This document shows, piece by piece, positions 1-10,331 of a DNA stretch of 64,000 nt. The first letter of the stretch is position 1. Every line of letters starts with the position of its first letter. The notes beneath the pieces were generated by a model. That model was not told where the DNA came from. It made no database searches and saw nothing but the letters and a program-made list of their open reading frames with translations. Position numbers and translations under genes: made by a program. The stretch comes from Adiantum capillus-veneris (Eukaryota > Streptophyta > Polypodiopsida > Polypodiales > Pteridaceae): NCBI GenBank assembly GCA_014529385.2, contig CM043953.1, forward strand, positions 116,026,549-116,090,548. The letters run 5' to 3'.

Positions 1-640
1 TGGTTTTTACCTATTTGACATGACAAACAGTACATGTGAACACTCGACCAGTACATGTGAACACTTAACCACGATGTATACCAGTGAGAAATAAGTGCTA
101 AAAGTTTTGCACTGGTTATGTAAACTAGTTTTTTACCTAACTGGTATGACAAACAGTACATGTGAACACTCGACCAAGATGTTTACTGGCATAAAATGTA
201 TAAACGGTTTTAAATCTATTTAATGGTTATGTAAACTGGTATTGTAACATCAAACCGCTATTAGTTTTTATATAACTGGTTATGTTAGGTAGTATGTCTA
301 CTACATACCACATATACACTTGATCGAGCTGTAAACTACTGTGAAAATGTGTTAACCAATTGAAATTAATTTACTCGTTATATAACCGGTCTTCTCATTT
401 CAAACAGATATTAATAAGTGCATAATTGGTTGGGTTAACTAGTACATCTTTCACATACCACATATATACACTTGACCAAGTTCTATACTAGTGGGAAAAA
501 AGTGTTAACCAGTTAAACTTAATCTACTGGCTTTGTAAACCAGTTTTTTCATTTAAAATCGGTATTAGTTAGTACATTACTAGTTAGGTTGACCAGTACA
601 TCTTTCACATACCATATCAAGAGTTGTTTCAGATGCTTAT
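1..640. repeat. Degenerate tandem repeat block
   Basis: Imperfect repeats with a period of roughly 110 to 160 bp. Recurring words are a form of 'ttatgtaaactggt' (near 116, 228, 371 and 530) and a form of 'acacttgaccaag' (near 46, 164, 314 and 469). Spacing is irregular and copies are strongly diverged, so this is an old satellite-like or element-derived block. No convincing coding frame is present. Confidence 0.6.
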
Positions 641-656
641 ACTGGTCATGGAAACC

Positions 657-748
657 CATATCCAATATTTATCTACTTTTAACTAGGACCAAATACATAT
701 CCAATATTTATCTACTTTTAAATAGGAACAAATACATATTCAATATTT
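657..748. repeat. 39-bp direct repeat, about 2.4 copies
   Basis: The unit beginning 'catatccaatatttatctac' starts at 657, 696 and 735, an exact 39-bp period. The first two copies differ at only two positions and the third is partial. Confidence 0.85.
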
Positions 749-794
749 CCATTCATAGTTTTTTCATGCGGCAACCATACTGCATACGCATACG

Positions 795-846
795 AGTATG
801 AAAGTATGGTTCAAGTATGGTAAAACTTCAACCATACTTTCATACT
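795..846. repeat. Perfect 17-bp inverted repeat
   Basis: Arms 795-811 (agtatgaaagtatggtt) and 830-846 are exact reverse complements around an 18-nt spacer. It could form a hairpin on either strand. No gene context is evident. Confidence 0.85.
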
Positions 847-1085
847 TGACCTCAGCCACTTGTGTATTAGTAAATGCAAACTACATTCGCTCAGCCCTTC
901 CGATCTATTGCATCGATTTCCACACTGCAGATGTTCATGACCCATTGCATACAAAGAACCTAGTGCAAACCCAATTATAGTGAATATACTCTTATATCTA
1001 CTCTTATCAACCCAATTATAGTGAATATAGGTCATGAATGCAAATATTAGAAAACAAAAATGGATATAGTGAAGCAAGTTATTAC

Positions 1086-1312
1086 CTTAGATTGTTCAAG
1101 AATATGCACAAGATGTTTGACATATGAATTTCTTCCAATGCGCTTTCTGCACACATCCTTATTATTGGGTGAAACACGAGTGGTAGACATCCAAAAAGAG
1201 AAGATCAACTCTTTCTCATCAGGTGTTATGAAACCACGCTCCATGGGCTATCGAGCACACAAAGAGATTGGCAAATTTCCATCACCTGCTGACCTCAACC
1301 GATTCTTTGCAG
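1086..1312 (-). pseudogene. 3' exon part of a split gene of unknown function
   Basis: Read on the minus strand, this piece continues in frame from the piece at 8522-9033 once the inserted gypsy element and one copy of the 4-bp target duplication are removed. It encodes a stretch containing 'FSFWMSTTRVSPNNKDV' and ends at an intact splice-donor-like site (AAG|GTAATA) at 1086/1085. There is one in-frame stop, about 25 codons after the insertion point, just before the 'PMERGF' segment. I do not recognise the family with certainty; the 'TRVSPNNKDV' motif resembles plant mobile-element-type hypothetical proteins I have seen, which is an inference from memory. The next exon to the left was not found. 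Confidence 0.6.
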
Positions 1313-1441
1313 TGAGGCGGTCCGGGGAGGGCAACAAGAGAGGCGACCTCTAAACACCCCTCAAGGCTCCCGTGCTGCTCAATTGGGGCTGGGGCAACCA
1401 CAAGCACAACAAAACAACAAACCCACAGCCAAACCCAAACA
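1313..1441 (-). repeat. 3' LTR remnant (129 bp)
   Basis: The 129 bp from 1313 match 5828-5956 almost exactly (one difference seen, ggggagg versus ggggcgg). In element orientation this is only the U5 end of the LTR. At 1442 the sequence switches directly into RNase H coding sequence without a polypurine tract, so the junction is a deletion breakpoint rather than a natural LTR edge. Confidence 0.85.
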
Positions 1442-2955
1442 CATTTAACTGCTTGTTGCGCAAGTAAATCGGCATCTTCATTTTTTTTCCTCGGAATATG
1501 ATATAGTTGCACTTCTTCAAACTGATTAAACATCTTACGAATGGCATGAACTTTTGTCCTTAAGCTTTCATTCTTGCATGCCCAAATGCCTAAAATCTGT
1601 TTAACAATGAGAAGTGCATCTCCCTTTACCATGAGACGTTTTATCCCTTGGCCAATGCACATCTTCAAACCATGAAGTAGTGTGTCGTATTCTGCTTCAT
1701 TGTTGCTGGTTGAACCTGGTAGATTGACCTTCTCTTTCATGACCACCTCTCCACTTGGGTTGAGCAACACTAGCCCTCCCCCTGCTTTCCCTGTGGCTCG
1801 TCGAAAAGCTCCATCAAAGAACAAGGTAAAAGCATTGGGAATACTTTTTGGTGGTGGCAATGGTAGGGTCTTTACTTGAGGCACCTTAATTTCCTTCTCA
1901 TGTACCCTATAAGTGAGAATCCCTGCCAATTGTGCACGCACACTATCTTCTACCTTGAAAGAGTATTGAAACTCTTGCAACTCTATAATCCACTTTGAGA
2001 TCCTAGTACTAAGATTCATTTGAGATGACACCCAAGGGAACAAATTCTCTGCGGTGAGGATTACAAAAGGTTTTGGGAGCAAGTAGGATCTAAAATTTCC
2101 CACCGCAAACATGAGAGAAAGCATCATGAGTTCTGCTTCTGTGTAGTCTCTCTCCAAAGCATTCATGACCCTACTAGCAAAGTAGATGGGTCGCATCCTT
2201 GTACTGTGGGGATCTTGTTGTAGCAACACGGCACCAATTGTTTCCCTTCCAACACTAGAGCTAACAAAGAATGTGTACTCCCAACAAGGAGGCATGAGTG
2301 TTGGTAGCTCTGACAAAATGACTTTAATGTTACAAAAATACTCTTCAAGCTCATCAGACCATGCAAATTCTACTTGTTGTGTCAACTTTTGCAAAGGATG
2401 AAGCAACTCCGAGGCTAAGTGAATGAAGCGTGACATATACTTCACCTTCTGAATGAAAGAGATGACCTCCTTAAGACTCTTCGGTGATGGGAGCTCAATA
2501 AGAGCCTTTGCCTTTGAAGGATCCACCTCAATGCCTTTATAGGAAACCTTGTGACCGAGCAAGATCACTTCATCCTCACCTATGTGGCACTTGTCGGGGT
2601 TGAGTTGACCTCCCATGTCGTAGAGCTTCTTTAAACCTTCTTCTACCCTTTGTAGATGCAATGATTTTGAGCTATAAATGCAGAAATCATCAATGAACAC
2701 CCTAATTGACTTTCCAAAGAATGCTTGAAACACCATGTTCATGAAACGTTGGAATGTTGTAGGAGCATTTGTCAGACCAAATGGCATGACTCTAAAAGCA
2801 TAACAACCCCAAGGAGTGATAAAGGTTGTTTTCAATTGATCTTCCAATGCGATACCTATTTGAAAGTAGCCTGAGTAGCCATCACACACAATGTACTTCT
2901 CATGACCAGCTACCTCATTTAGTATCTCATCCTACAATGGGAGGGGAAAGTGATC
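1442..2955 (-). pseudogene. pol: Gypsy pol: RT palm and two RNase H domains, 3' truncated
   Basis: The minus-strand frame carries the RT motif 'MPFGLTNAP' and the catalytic FIDD box (about residues 65-68 from the Met at 2889). It then has a first RNase H domain in which the usual first catalytic Asp is replaced ('FFVSSSVG'), and an archaeal-type RNase H with 'FFDGA', 'NNEAEY', 'VKGDALL' and 'NEDADLLA', where all four acidic positions are kept. An amber codon sits near 2935, in the segment equivalent to 'PLPFQDEILNE' of the second element. The frame runs into LTR sequence at 1441 and would add about 50 LTR-encoded residues before stopping at 1282. Integrase is absent. Dual RNase H is a known trait of the Tat lineage of plant gypsy elements. 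Confidence 0.85.
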
Positions 2956-4258
2956 TCTTTTTGTTGCCTCATTGAGTGGACGGTAATCCACACACACCCC
3001 TCCACTTTTCCTTTTTCTTACGAGTGACAACAACGGGAGAGACCCACTCTGAATTCTCCACTAGATAAATGAAACCTGCTGCTAGAACCTTTCTTACCTC
3101 CTTGAGTAAAGCCTTCTCCTTGATGACTCCTAGCCTTCGTAGCTTCTGAGCCTTAGGTGTGGCCTCTGGCTTCAACTCAATTTTGTGTTGAACAGCATCT
3201 ACTCCACGCACATCGGTGTAGTCTTTAGCAAAAATCCTAGGAAATTTCCTTAGCACACATTTGAACTCCTCTCTTTCATCCTTTGTAAGTGTTGTTGATA
3301 GAATACCTTCTAGCATTCCTTCATCTTGAACACCTTCGTTCTCTTGAGGACCTACCTCCTCCAAGCCTTGACAAGAGGTCTCTTGGTTGGTTGGATTAAA
3401 CCTTACCCCCATGACTTCGATGGAAGACTCCTCTTCAGTAATGCTGCCGCTACTTTCTTCTTCTGAAGTGCTATCGGTCCAACCTTCTTCCGTCTCACTT
3501 TGAGATGATTCTTCATGGAGCTCCTCTTGGCGTTGCTCCTTCATGTCAAAGACAACCTTCTTATGATTGTCGTTCCTGCAAATTAGCTTTCCACTCTCCC
3601 AATCCTGCAAAGCTCGCATTTTCATTAGCCATGGTCTCCCTAGGATAAATGGATAACCACTTCCCTTGGTCGATATAACATAAAAATCCACCGCTTTCTT
3701 AATGCCAAAGGCCTCTACAAAGACATTTTTACAAATGCCTACACACCTAGCCTTGCTATTGTTTGCCATCTTGACTTTGATTTCAGGTGTCTCATGGATG
3801 TGCATACCTAGTCTTTCCATGAGTCCCTCTGTCATGATGCAAATTTGTGCACCCCCATACACTAGACCTTTCCTAACCAATCTTCCTTTGATGTAACAGT
3901 CTAGCACCGGTCTAATGTCCTCATTCATTTCAGCTTGTGCAATTTTTACAACAGGCACACTCTCTTTTACCTTTCTCCTAGTGCTAACTGCCCTTGTTAA
4001 ATCCCTCCTAACTTGTGGACATAATGCAAGAAAATGAGGCCATGAAATATCAGGACCCTTACCTCTCATGTCTTCCAACAAGTTGTACGGAGCCATACCA
4101 TGTCCAAGAGGGAAGTCTTGGAGGTTGATACGACGTCGAGTCCTCTTGGTTTCCTTGGTTTCCTTTGCCTTCTTGCCTTGTCCATGGTCACTCTGTGATG
4201 TGACTCCTTCTTTCTCTTTACCTTTTCCTCGGCCACGCTTAATGCCATTGGCTTCCAT
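2956..4258 (-). pseudogene. pol: Gypsy protease and RT N-terminal region
   Basis: Minus-strand frame of about 429 residues. A basic linker is followed by a retropepsin-like domain with 'YGGAQICIM' where the second element has 'VDGGAQMCVI', so the catalytic Asp is changed to Tyr. The flap-distal 'FILGRPWLMKM' follows. An acidic Ser/Glu-rich segment separates protease from the RT start ('LRRLGVIKEKALLKEVRK' and 'WVSPVVVTRKKKEKWR'). A frameshift near 2985 throws the frame out just inside the RT 'CVDY' region. The frame overlaps the gag end in another phase, which shows another indel in this copy because the second element keeps gag and pol in one phase. Confidence 0.8.
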
Positions 4259-5213
4259 GTCACCTCTACCACATGCACATTTGGATCTGGCAAAGGTGGA
4301 AGTCCTTCTACCCCTTGTGGAGGTGGTCTTGGTCCATTTGTCCTTTGTATAAGCCGTGGTTGCTGACTAGTTCCTTCACCTGCATTCATCACTGGGTAAT
4401 TCAAGTTAGGTCTCCCTGGCTCCCCACGGGGCCAAGGACAATTATACATCCCATGTCCAGACTCACCGCAATTCCAACATTGCAAGACTCTCCTAGTTCG
4501 TGGCTCTCTCTCTTCTGACTTCTTTGCTTGTCCCTTTGGACCTACAGCTTGTGCAAGGTGAATTGACAGGCTGCTTAAAGATTCATTTAACTTCTCAATC
4601 ACTTCAGCCGTTACCTCAGGCAGCTCCCTAGATGTTGATGCTTGTGACTTACCTTTGGGTCTAAGACCTTCTATTGGAACCTCTCCCCTTAAGCACTTGA
4701 GTTTCCTATACTTCTCAGCAGCCCTAGTTTCAGCTGCATCAAAAGTAGCAGGTGCACCCGCCTCAAGTTTTACCTTAAGTCAGGAAAGAGTCCGGCTATG
4801 AACCTCTCCTTCTTTAGAAATTCTGCACCATCACCAGGGTTAGCAACATTTCGTATCCATAGAGCCCAAAGACGTAGGAACTCTTGCTTGTACAAGTAGT
4901 AGTCGTCTAAGTCTTTTTGCTTATGAGAAACAATGTCTTGCCATAATTTCTGAGTGTTTTGGGGATCAAAGAAGTATCTCTTAAAACGATTCAAAACTTA
5001 TGTGTAATTCCCCTTAACTTCCTCAGGCAAAGAGTCAAACCAAGTACTAGCATCTTTCCTAAGGACCACCTCAAACATTTCTACATGTTCTTGATCGGTT
5101 ACTATCCTCTTGATACGGAAAGACATCTTGAAATTTGCTAAAAATAATTCTGCATCCTCTCCAGGCTCTCCAAAGAAAAGAGGATATCCAAACATTTGGC
5201 GTTGGCTCTCCAT
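4066..5213 (-). pseudogene. gag: Gypsy gag with CCHC zinc knuckle, frameshifted
   Basis: Gag is spread over three minus-strand segments: about 5213-4998, 4994-4770 and 4602-4066. The likely start is the Met of 'MESQRQMFGYPLFFGEPGED', which lines up with the gag start of the second element. The capsid-like part contains 'FLKKERFIAGLFPDL', matched by 'FLKKERFMVGLYPLL' in the second element. The nucleocapsid has one knuckle, CWNCGESGHGMYNC (C-x2-C-x4-H-x4-C). An ochre codon separates the first two segments, and at least one frameshift lies between 4770 and 4602. Confidence 0.8.
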
Positions 5214-5297
5214 TGAATTGATTTCAAAGTGACGCGTTTTTGTTTTTTCTTTCTTTAAAAGATTTACACAATAATATTTTCTAAATTGCAATCTATT

Positions 5298-5516
5298 CTA
5301 CAACAAAATAAAAATATTCACATCAAATGACCTATGATAATCAATAAGAGGTAGAATGACAGGGTTTGGTGACGCGAGAATTTCTCCTGCTCTTTGGGCA
5401 CCAAACATGAATACCATACGTTGTTGAAAATGGATTTTTCTACTAATTGCAATGTTTACTCTAATGTGTGGAGTGAAATGAAAGGGAAAAACCTGTATTC
5501 CTGGGCCATTATCCAT
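5298..5516 (-). CDS. Leader ORF A of gypsy element 1 (72 aa)
   Basis: A small minus-strand frame between the PBS and gag with no function I can name. It contains 'FPFHFTPHIRVNI', 'FQQRMVFMFG', 'EILASPNPVILPLIDY' and ends 'DVNIFILL'. The ORF at 32985-33200 in the second element matches it along its whole length, and the neighbouring ORF B is a diverged paralogue. Intact reading frames in a copy whose gag and pol are broken suggest that the short frame escaped mutation or that the sequence constrains it. The start lies 21 nt after the stop of ORF B. Alternating hydrophobic residues suggest a beta-rich fold. This is not the gag N-terminus, which starts separately downstream. Confidence 0.6.
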   Translation of the reverse strand: MDNGPGIQVFPFHFTPHIRVNIAISRKIHFQQRMVFMFGAQRAGEILASPNPVILPLIDYHRSFDVNIFILL

Positions 5517-5537
5517 GGTCTATGCATGACCTGATTC

Positions 5538-5750
5538 TTAAAACAAAACAAAAATATAGTTGTCCAAACTAAGGTCGTACCTAATGAGAGGCAAAATAAA
5601 AGGATTTACTGATGCGTTTATCTCTACCAACCTAAGAGGACCTAAAATTTTACGAATTACTCGCTGAAATTGCAACTTAGTACTAACAATTATGTGTACC
5701 TTTTGCCTTGCAATGGGAATGAAGGGATCATACAAATTCTCGTGATTCAT
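5538..5750 (-). CDS. Leader ORF B of gypsy element 1 (70 aa)
   Basis: First small frame after the PBS in element orientation. It starts 'MNHENLYDPFIPIARQ' and holds 'FQRVIRKILGPLRLVEI', 'NASVNPFILPLIRYDLSLD' and the end 'NYIFVLF'. It pairs along its length with the ORF at 32689-32901 of the second element (identical 'PIARQ', 'INAS.NPFILP'). It also shares the C-terminal pattern 'EI.AS.NP.ILP.I.Y....D..IF.L' with ORF A, so A and B look like an ancient duplication. Function unknown. Confidence 0.6.
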   Translation of the reverse strand: MNHENLYDPFIPIARQKVHIIVSTKLQFQRVIRKILGPLRLVEINASVNPFILPLIRYDLSLDNYIFVLF

Positions 5751-5805
5751 GCAAGCTACTTGATTATGCTAAAGGTTGAGCCTTCACAAAACATACACAA
5801 GCCTC

Positions 5806-5822
5806 TCCTCAGTGGGGGCACC
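5806..5822 (-). promoter_or_regulatory. Primer-binding site, gypsy element 1
   Basis: The minus strand reads TGGTGCCCCCACTGAGG, five nt inside the 5' LTR edge at 5828. The identical 17-mer occurs at the same place in the second element (33234-33250). Position and 5'-TGG start fit a tRNA 3'-CCA primer. I could not assign the tRNA. Confidence 0.75.
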
Positions 5823-5827
5823 AAAAT

Positions 5828-6849
5828 TGAGGCGGTCCGGGGCGGGCAACAAGAGAGGCGACCTCTAAACACCCCTCAAGGCTCCCGTGCTGCTCAATTG
5901 GGGCTGGGGCAACCACAAGCACAACAAAACAACAAACCCACAGCCAAACCCAAACAAGATAGGGGCACCACCTAGTTATGGTATGCAAACTAGGACGCAA
6001 GAGAGATTTTGGCACAACCAAGAAGATGCACCACACAACACACACAAGCAACCTCACACCAAGACACGCAGAAAATGGACCAAAGAGAGCTAGAGCAAAG
6101 GGAAGAGAGAGAGCAATGGATCTTGCGTAATACTTTATCTGTGACTTGCAAATGGATATGGTTCATTATGATGCTATCGTAGAACTTATACAAAACTCAC
6201 TCAATGCTTAGTGATTGCTAAACATTGCCAAAACACACACACACACTGTCTTAGGGTGTGGGAGACCTCTCACCACAATACCCTCTTACAATGGACACAA
6301 AACTGGCAATGAAAAACACACTAAAACACTTTCTAAAATCAAGATCAACCGATAAAAACTCAAATACACAAGTCACCTTGAATTCACCAAACCGTAATGC
6401 ACAAATGGAAGGACGAAGATTTGAACGTCGAATCACGCCTTTGATGCACCAAACCTCAATTTATTGATGATGAAGGAGCATATACAATAGTGGTTTTGAG
6501 ATTTGAGGAACTCACGCTCTCTCACTTGCAATGTGTAGCTTGAAGGATTCTCTCACACCAAGAGTGAAGCTCACAAATGGTTGCTACACCTAAGTCTCTC
6601 CTCACGCATAGAGTGTTGGGGTGCTATGTGAGATGTTGGAGGTTGTTTTACAAGAAGGAGAGGGGTCTATTTATAGGTTGGAGACCCCTCATAAAGATTA
6701 TTGGAAATCCTAATTTACAAGCTAACAAATCAGGATTATGATTTTTTTGAATATCAAAACATTGCGGGCCTTCTTTGTCTGCTTGAGTCATGGGTGTGGG
6801 CTCAAAAGAGAGCATTATTGATGGTAGATAAGGTGAAAGTAAGTAAGGA

Positions 6850-6908
<59 letters not shown>

Positions 6909-8521
6909 ACTATACACATGTCTTGAGGTGAGGTGTCTTTTATGGTTAGGTCAATGCTATTTTGTGTTAGTATGTTAGTCGTTAGTAATCACTAGAAAGT
7001 TAATGTTACATTTACAATGGGTAGAGTGAGTTGATTTGATGAAGGAAGAGGGGTGAATTAAAAGAGAATCATTGAGATGGTGAAGCTTTGAAGAAGCTTG
7101 AACTCACCCTTGTGTAGATTGTGGAAAAAAATGACCGTTGGTCTTCTTCTTCTTCTTCGCTTCTTTACGCCGTCGCCACGGTTGACCACCACGATGAAAA
7201 TGGTAATTTCGTTGATGAGATCTCTTGATTTGCAGAGGTTAATCATGGTACACATGCTGAATTTATGTATATATATAAGGGTTAAGATGGAATTGTACTT
7301 TGGAGATAATAGAGAGAGGCATAGAGATGGTGTATGTATGTAGAGGTTCATAAAAGAACTATAGGGATGAGAGAGAAGGGTAATGGTGAAGAGGGTGGGA
7401 GAAGCCATGGAAATTGCAGGTTTGAGTGAGGGAAGGAGAGGGAGGGATGTGTAAGAGTGAGTAGGTGTGTGGAAGGGTGAGAGAAGACTAAAAGCTACTT
7501 GTGAGAAAAGTGGGCAGACTGGGGTCCACTCAAAAAATCATAGCTTACCGCTGGTAGCTCCAAAAATCATGAAAAAATTTGAGCTGATTATTCAGAGCGT
7601 AAACTACATTTTCTCTGTTGACCACCGCTCCAAATTCGGAGTGGAGATAGGTGCAAAATTCTCACCAAAAAGCCTGTTTTTTATGCCTGCAAAAGTCTTT
7701 TAGTGGCCCCCTCCTTTGTTGAATTTGTACAATGCATCCAAGAGTGAGCCCCTCCTTTATCATATTATAATACAAAGCATCCAAGTTGCCCTTGACCCAT
7801 GCATGGAGGAGGATTATTGGTGAATAAAGAAATATATACATGGTGGGACTAGTGTATGGACTATTCATGGAATTTAGCTCAATGAGCACATGGTGTTAGA
7901 ATAATGAGTAAAAATAATAATAAAAATATGGAGGAGTTATGAATATGGAAAGATATTGGAATCATATGATATGGTCCCTCGTTGAATTATTTTGGGTGAA
8001 AGAGGAAAAGGTATGCAAGTAAATAATATAATAAAAGTAACCAATGAGTAGAAATCAATTTTTTGTTTTCACGAGGGTGAGGGTGAAAATGTGGGAGTGA
8101 TTTGTATAAAGGAAAAATATGAGGTTAGAGTATGTACAATATTGGCAAAAAATATAATTATGGTGTAAGAGAATGAAAGAAGGTGTACATAGGTTTAATA
8201 AAACACACACCTGAGTAGAATATTTAAATAAAATACCAAAATAATTATAAAAAATCCCTATATTTAGGCCATATATACAATGAAATATTTACACACAAAG
8301 AGGCCATAATATACTTTTATTTTTTTATTGTTTTTATTTTTTGGCTCAACTAGCCTAGTGACTAGCTAGCTGAGGGTTTTTAAGAAGATATGGGAAAAGC
8401 CCCCTAACTCACACACGCCTATGTACAGTGAAATGGTAGGGATAGCCATAGCGTTTGGGTGAATTTGGTAGGGTGGAGTAACTTACTATGCCCATTATGG
8501 AGAGCCGAAAAATGGCTATCA
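5828..8521 (-). repeat. 5' LTR of gypsy element 1 (about 2.69 kb)
   Basis: Bounded by the PBS side at 5828 and by the target duplication GCAG at 8522-8525; the minus strand starts TGATAGCC. It contains a TATA-like CTATAAATAG on the minus strand (6667-6676) in the same relative place as in the 2078-bp LTR of the second element, and a (GA)n tract (6849-6906). ORFs inside it on both strands (for example 6258-6467, 7058-7408, 7467-7703) show no family features and are treated as chance frames. Confidence 0.75.
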
Positions 8522-9033
8522 GCAGCTATGAAGTTCCTCTTGTGCAAATTTAGCAATTTAGATGCAGCTGAAACATTCACTTTTGGGGTAGATGTACACT
8601 CAACATTCATAAGCATGGTGGTGATGAACCTTTTAAGAAAGAGCTCTTGTCCGCTCTTGGGTAATTTGATTGCATCTATTGTGTTGCGTATGTCTTCAAC
8701 AAAGGTTGTTTGTGCCCTGGGCATTTCAAGGTCTCCAAGAGAAGGATGATTCACAAACTTGCACAAAATATCTAAGCGTGATGCAACATCGAGGTTCTTT
8801 GTACGCCGATTGAAGAGCATAACAAGGTCATTGCAAAGTCTTTGATGCTTTGCATCATCAGCACCATTTTGATCATTATCTTCCTCACGTGCTACCTGCT
8901 GAAGCTTGTTCTTAGCACGCTACTCCCTCTTTCTTCTAGCATGATATTCCTTGACCTCATTAACAGCATAACTAGCACACACTTCATAGTGAGGCTGAGA
9001 GCAGTCACATATAGTGTGAGATTCTTGCTCCAT
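8522..9033 (-). pseudogene. 5' part of the gene split by gypsy element 1
   Basis: The minus-strand frame starts at the Met of 'MEQESHTICDCSQPHYEV' (9033), passes one amber codon (after 'HARRKRE'), and continues through 'LFNRRTKNLDVASRLDILC' and 'AASKLLNLHKRNFIAA' up to the insertion point at 8522. Without the element it runs in frame into 1312-1086. The His/Arg/Lys-rich region resembles a DNA-binding segment, but I do not recognise the protein. Two in-frame stops in total show that the gene is degenerate apart from the insertion. Confidence 0.6.
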
Positions 9034-9187
9034 GCTAGAGAGGGAGAGATTGAGCGAGGTGATACGCCTAGAGAGCAAGAGCAGTATATGACAGTAATAA
9101 ATGTGTGATAGGCCTACAAAGTAAAACAGCATTCTATGCTCCTACACAGAGAGTTAAAAAGAGACAGGAAAACAAGAGAGCGCGAAG

Positions 9188-9327
9188 ACAAAGAGCTCGC
9201 TGACGTGCATAGTTAAGAGCTACAGAGCCGTCTTCTATATTTGAAAGAGAGGCGTGGAGATAGTAATGATGTAAAGAGCTGGCTGACATGCATAGTTAAG
9301 AGGTATAGAGCCGTCTTCTATATTTAA
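9188..9327. repeat. 83-bp direct repeat, two copies
   Basis: A unit beginning 'aaagagctcgctgacgtgca' at 9190 recurs at 9273 ('aaagagctggctgacatgca') with 'gagccgtcttctatattt' at the end of both copies. Confidence 0.8.
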
Positions 9328-9473
9328 CAAAAAGCTCTGGAAATTCTATAGTTAATTAAAAATCTGTTCAAAAGAATTATATCAAATTGAACTAATATAG
9401 ATGGTTTTATGTACCGGTTAAAAAACCTCTGTCCGGGACAAGGTTTTTGCTCCACCTATTCATGAATCCACCC

Positions 9474-9534
<61 letters not shown>

Positions 9535-9558
9535 CGTGCGTGTGTGTGCGTGTGTGTG

Positions 9559-9650
<92 letters not shown>
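9474..9650. repeat. Compound (AT)n-(GT)n-(AT)n microsatellite
   Basis: Alternating AT, then GT with a few C interruptions, then a long AT run. Reading frames crossing it encode only YI or VC repeats and are not genes. Confidence 0.95.
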
Positions 9651-9652
<2 letters not shown>

Positions 9653-10015
9653 TTTTATTTTTTTTGAGATTACGGTTTGAATATCACATAGCTCAAAACT
9701 TATCAAAAACCACAAAATACAGCAAACATCTCAACCTAACAACAACAACATTTTGCAGGACTGAGAAAAAACAAAAACTTGACAAAGAACAAAACATCAT
9801 AAACTCAGCTGAAACCAAAGCTTGACACAAAATAGAATATCATAAGGCAAAATTGTACAAAATATAGCTACTGATCATATCTATGCAAACACAAAAAACA
9901 AACGCTATTGTGTAGAAACCAATAAAAACAAGTGGGACATAACAATTCAAAACCAAAAAATAGAACTTTCCTATATGCAATAGCCTAGAGTGCTCCTTGA
10001 GCTTGATGCAGGCAA

Positions 10016-10250
10016 TTCCCAAGCAATGGTGCCAAAAATGTGCGCGTTTGTTGCACTTGTCAAAGCTAGGAACTTGCCAGACACTCTGTGCAAGCCAGTA
10101 ATTGTTGTGCAAGCACATAACTAAACAAACCTAGCAAGCTCAAAAGAGGGCAAGGGTGTGTCACTCCCGCTCTATGCTTGCCGTCGTGAAGGATTCTCAC
10201 CACCGTGCTCAACCATCTTGCCGCCGCCAATGTCACCATGTAATGCTCAA

Positions 10251-10331
<81 letters not shown>

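Larger units (their letters stand above)
1313..8521 (-). mobile_element. Tat-like Ty3/gypsy element, internally deleted
   Basis: On the minus strand: 5' LTR (5828-8521), PBS, two leader ORFs, gag, protease, RT and two RNase H domains, then an abrupt jump into the last 129 bp of the 3' LTR (1313-1441). Integrase, the polypurine tract and most of the 3' LTR are missing. The outer ends are 5'-TGAGG and ...ATCA-3' on the plus strand. A 4-bp duplication GCAG flanks them (1309-1312 and 8522-8525). Gag and pol carry several stops and frameshifts, so the copy is dead. The insertion point lies inside an older coding exon (pieces at 1086-1312 and 8522-9033). Confidence 0.85.

Noticed and set aside
5957-5975. 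Second PBS-like 'aggggcaccac' just right of the 129-bp shared LTR part
   Set aside because: It lies inside the 5' LTR as defined by the target-site duplication and lacks the rest of the PBS.
7058-7408. 116-residue minus-strand frame
   Set aside because: Lies inside the long LTR of gypsy element 1, low complexity, no domain.
9407-9715. Overlapping frames of 77-102 residues on both strands
   Set aside because: They are translations of the AT/GT microsatellite.
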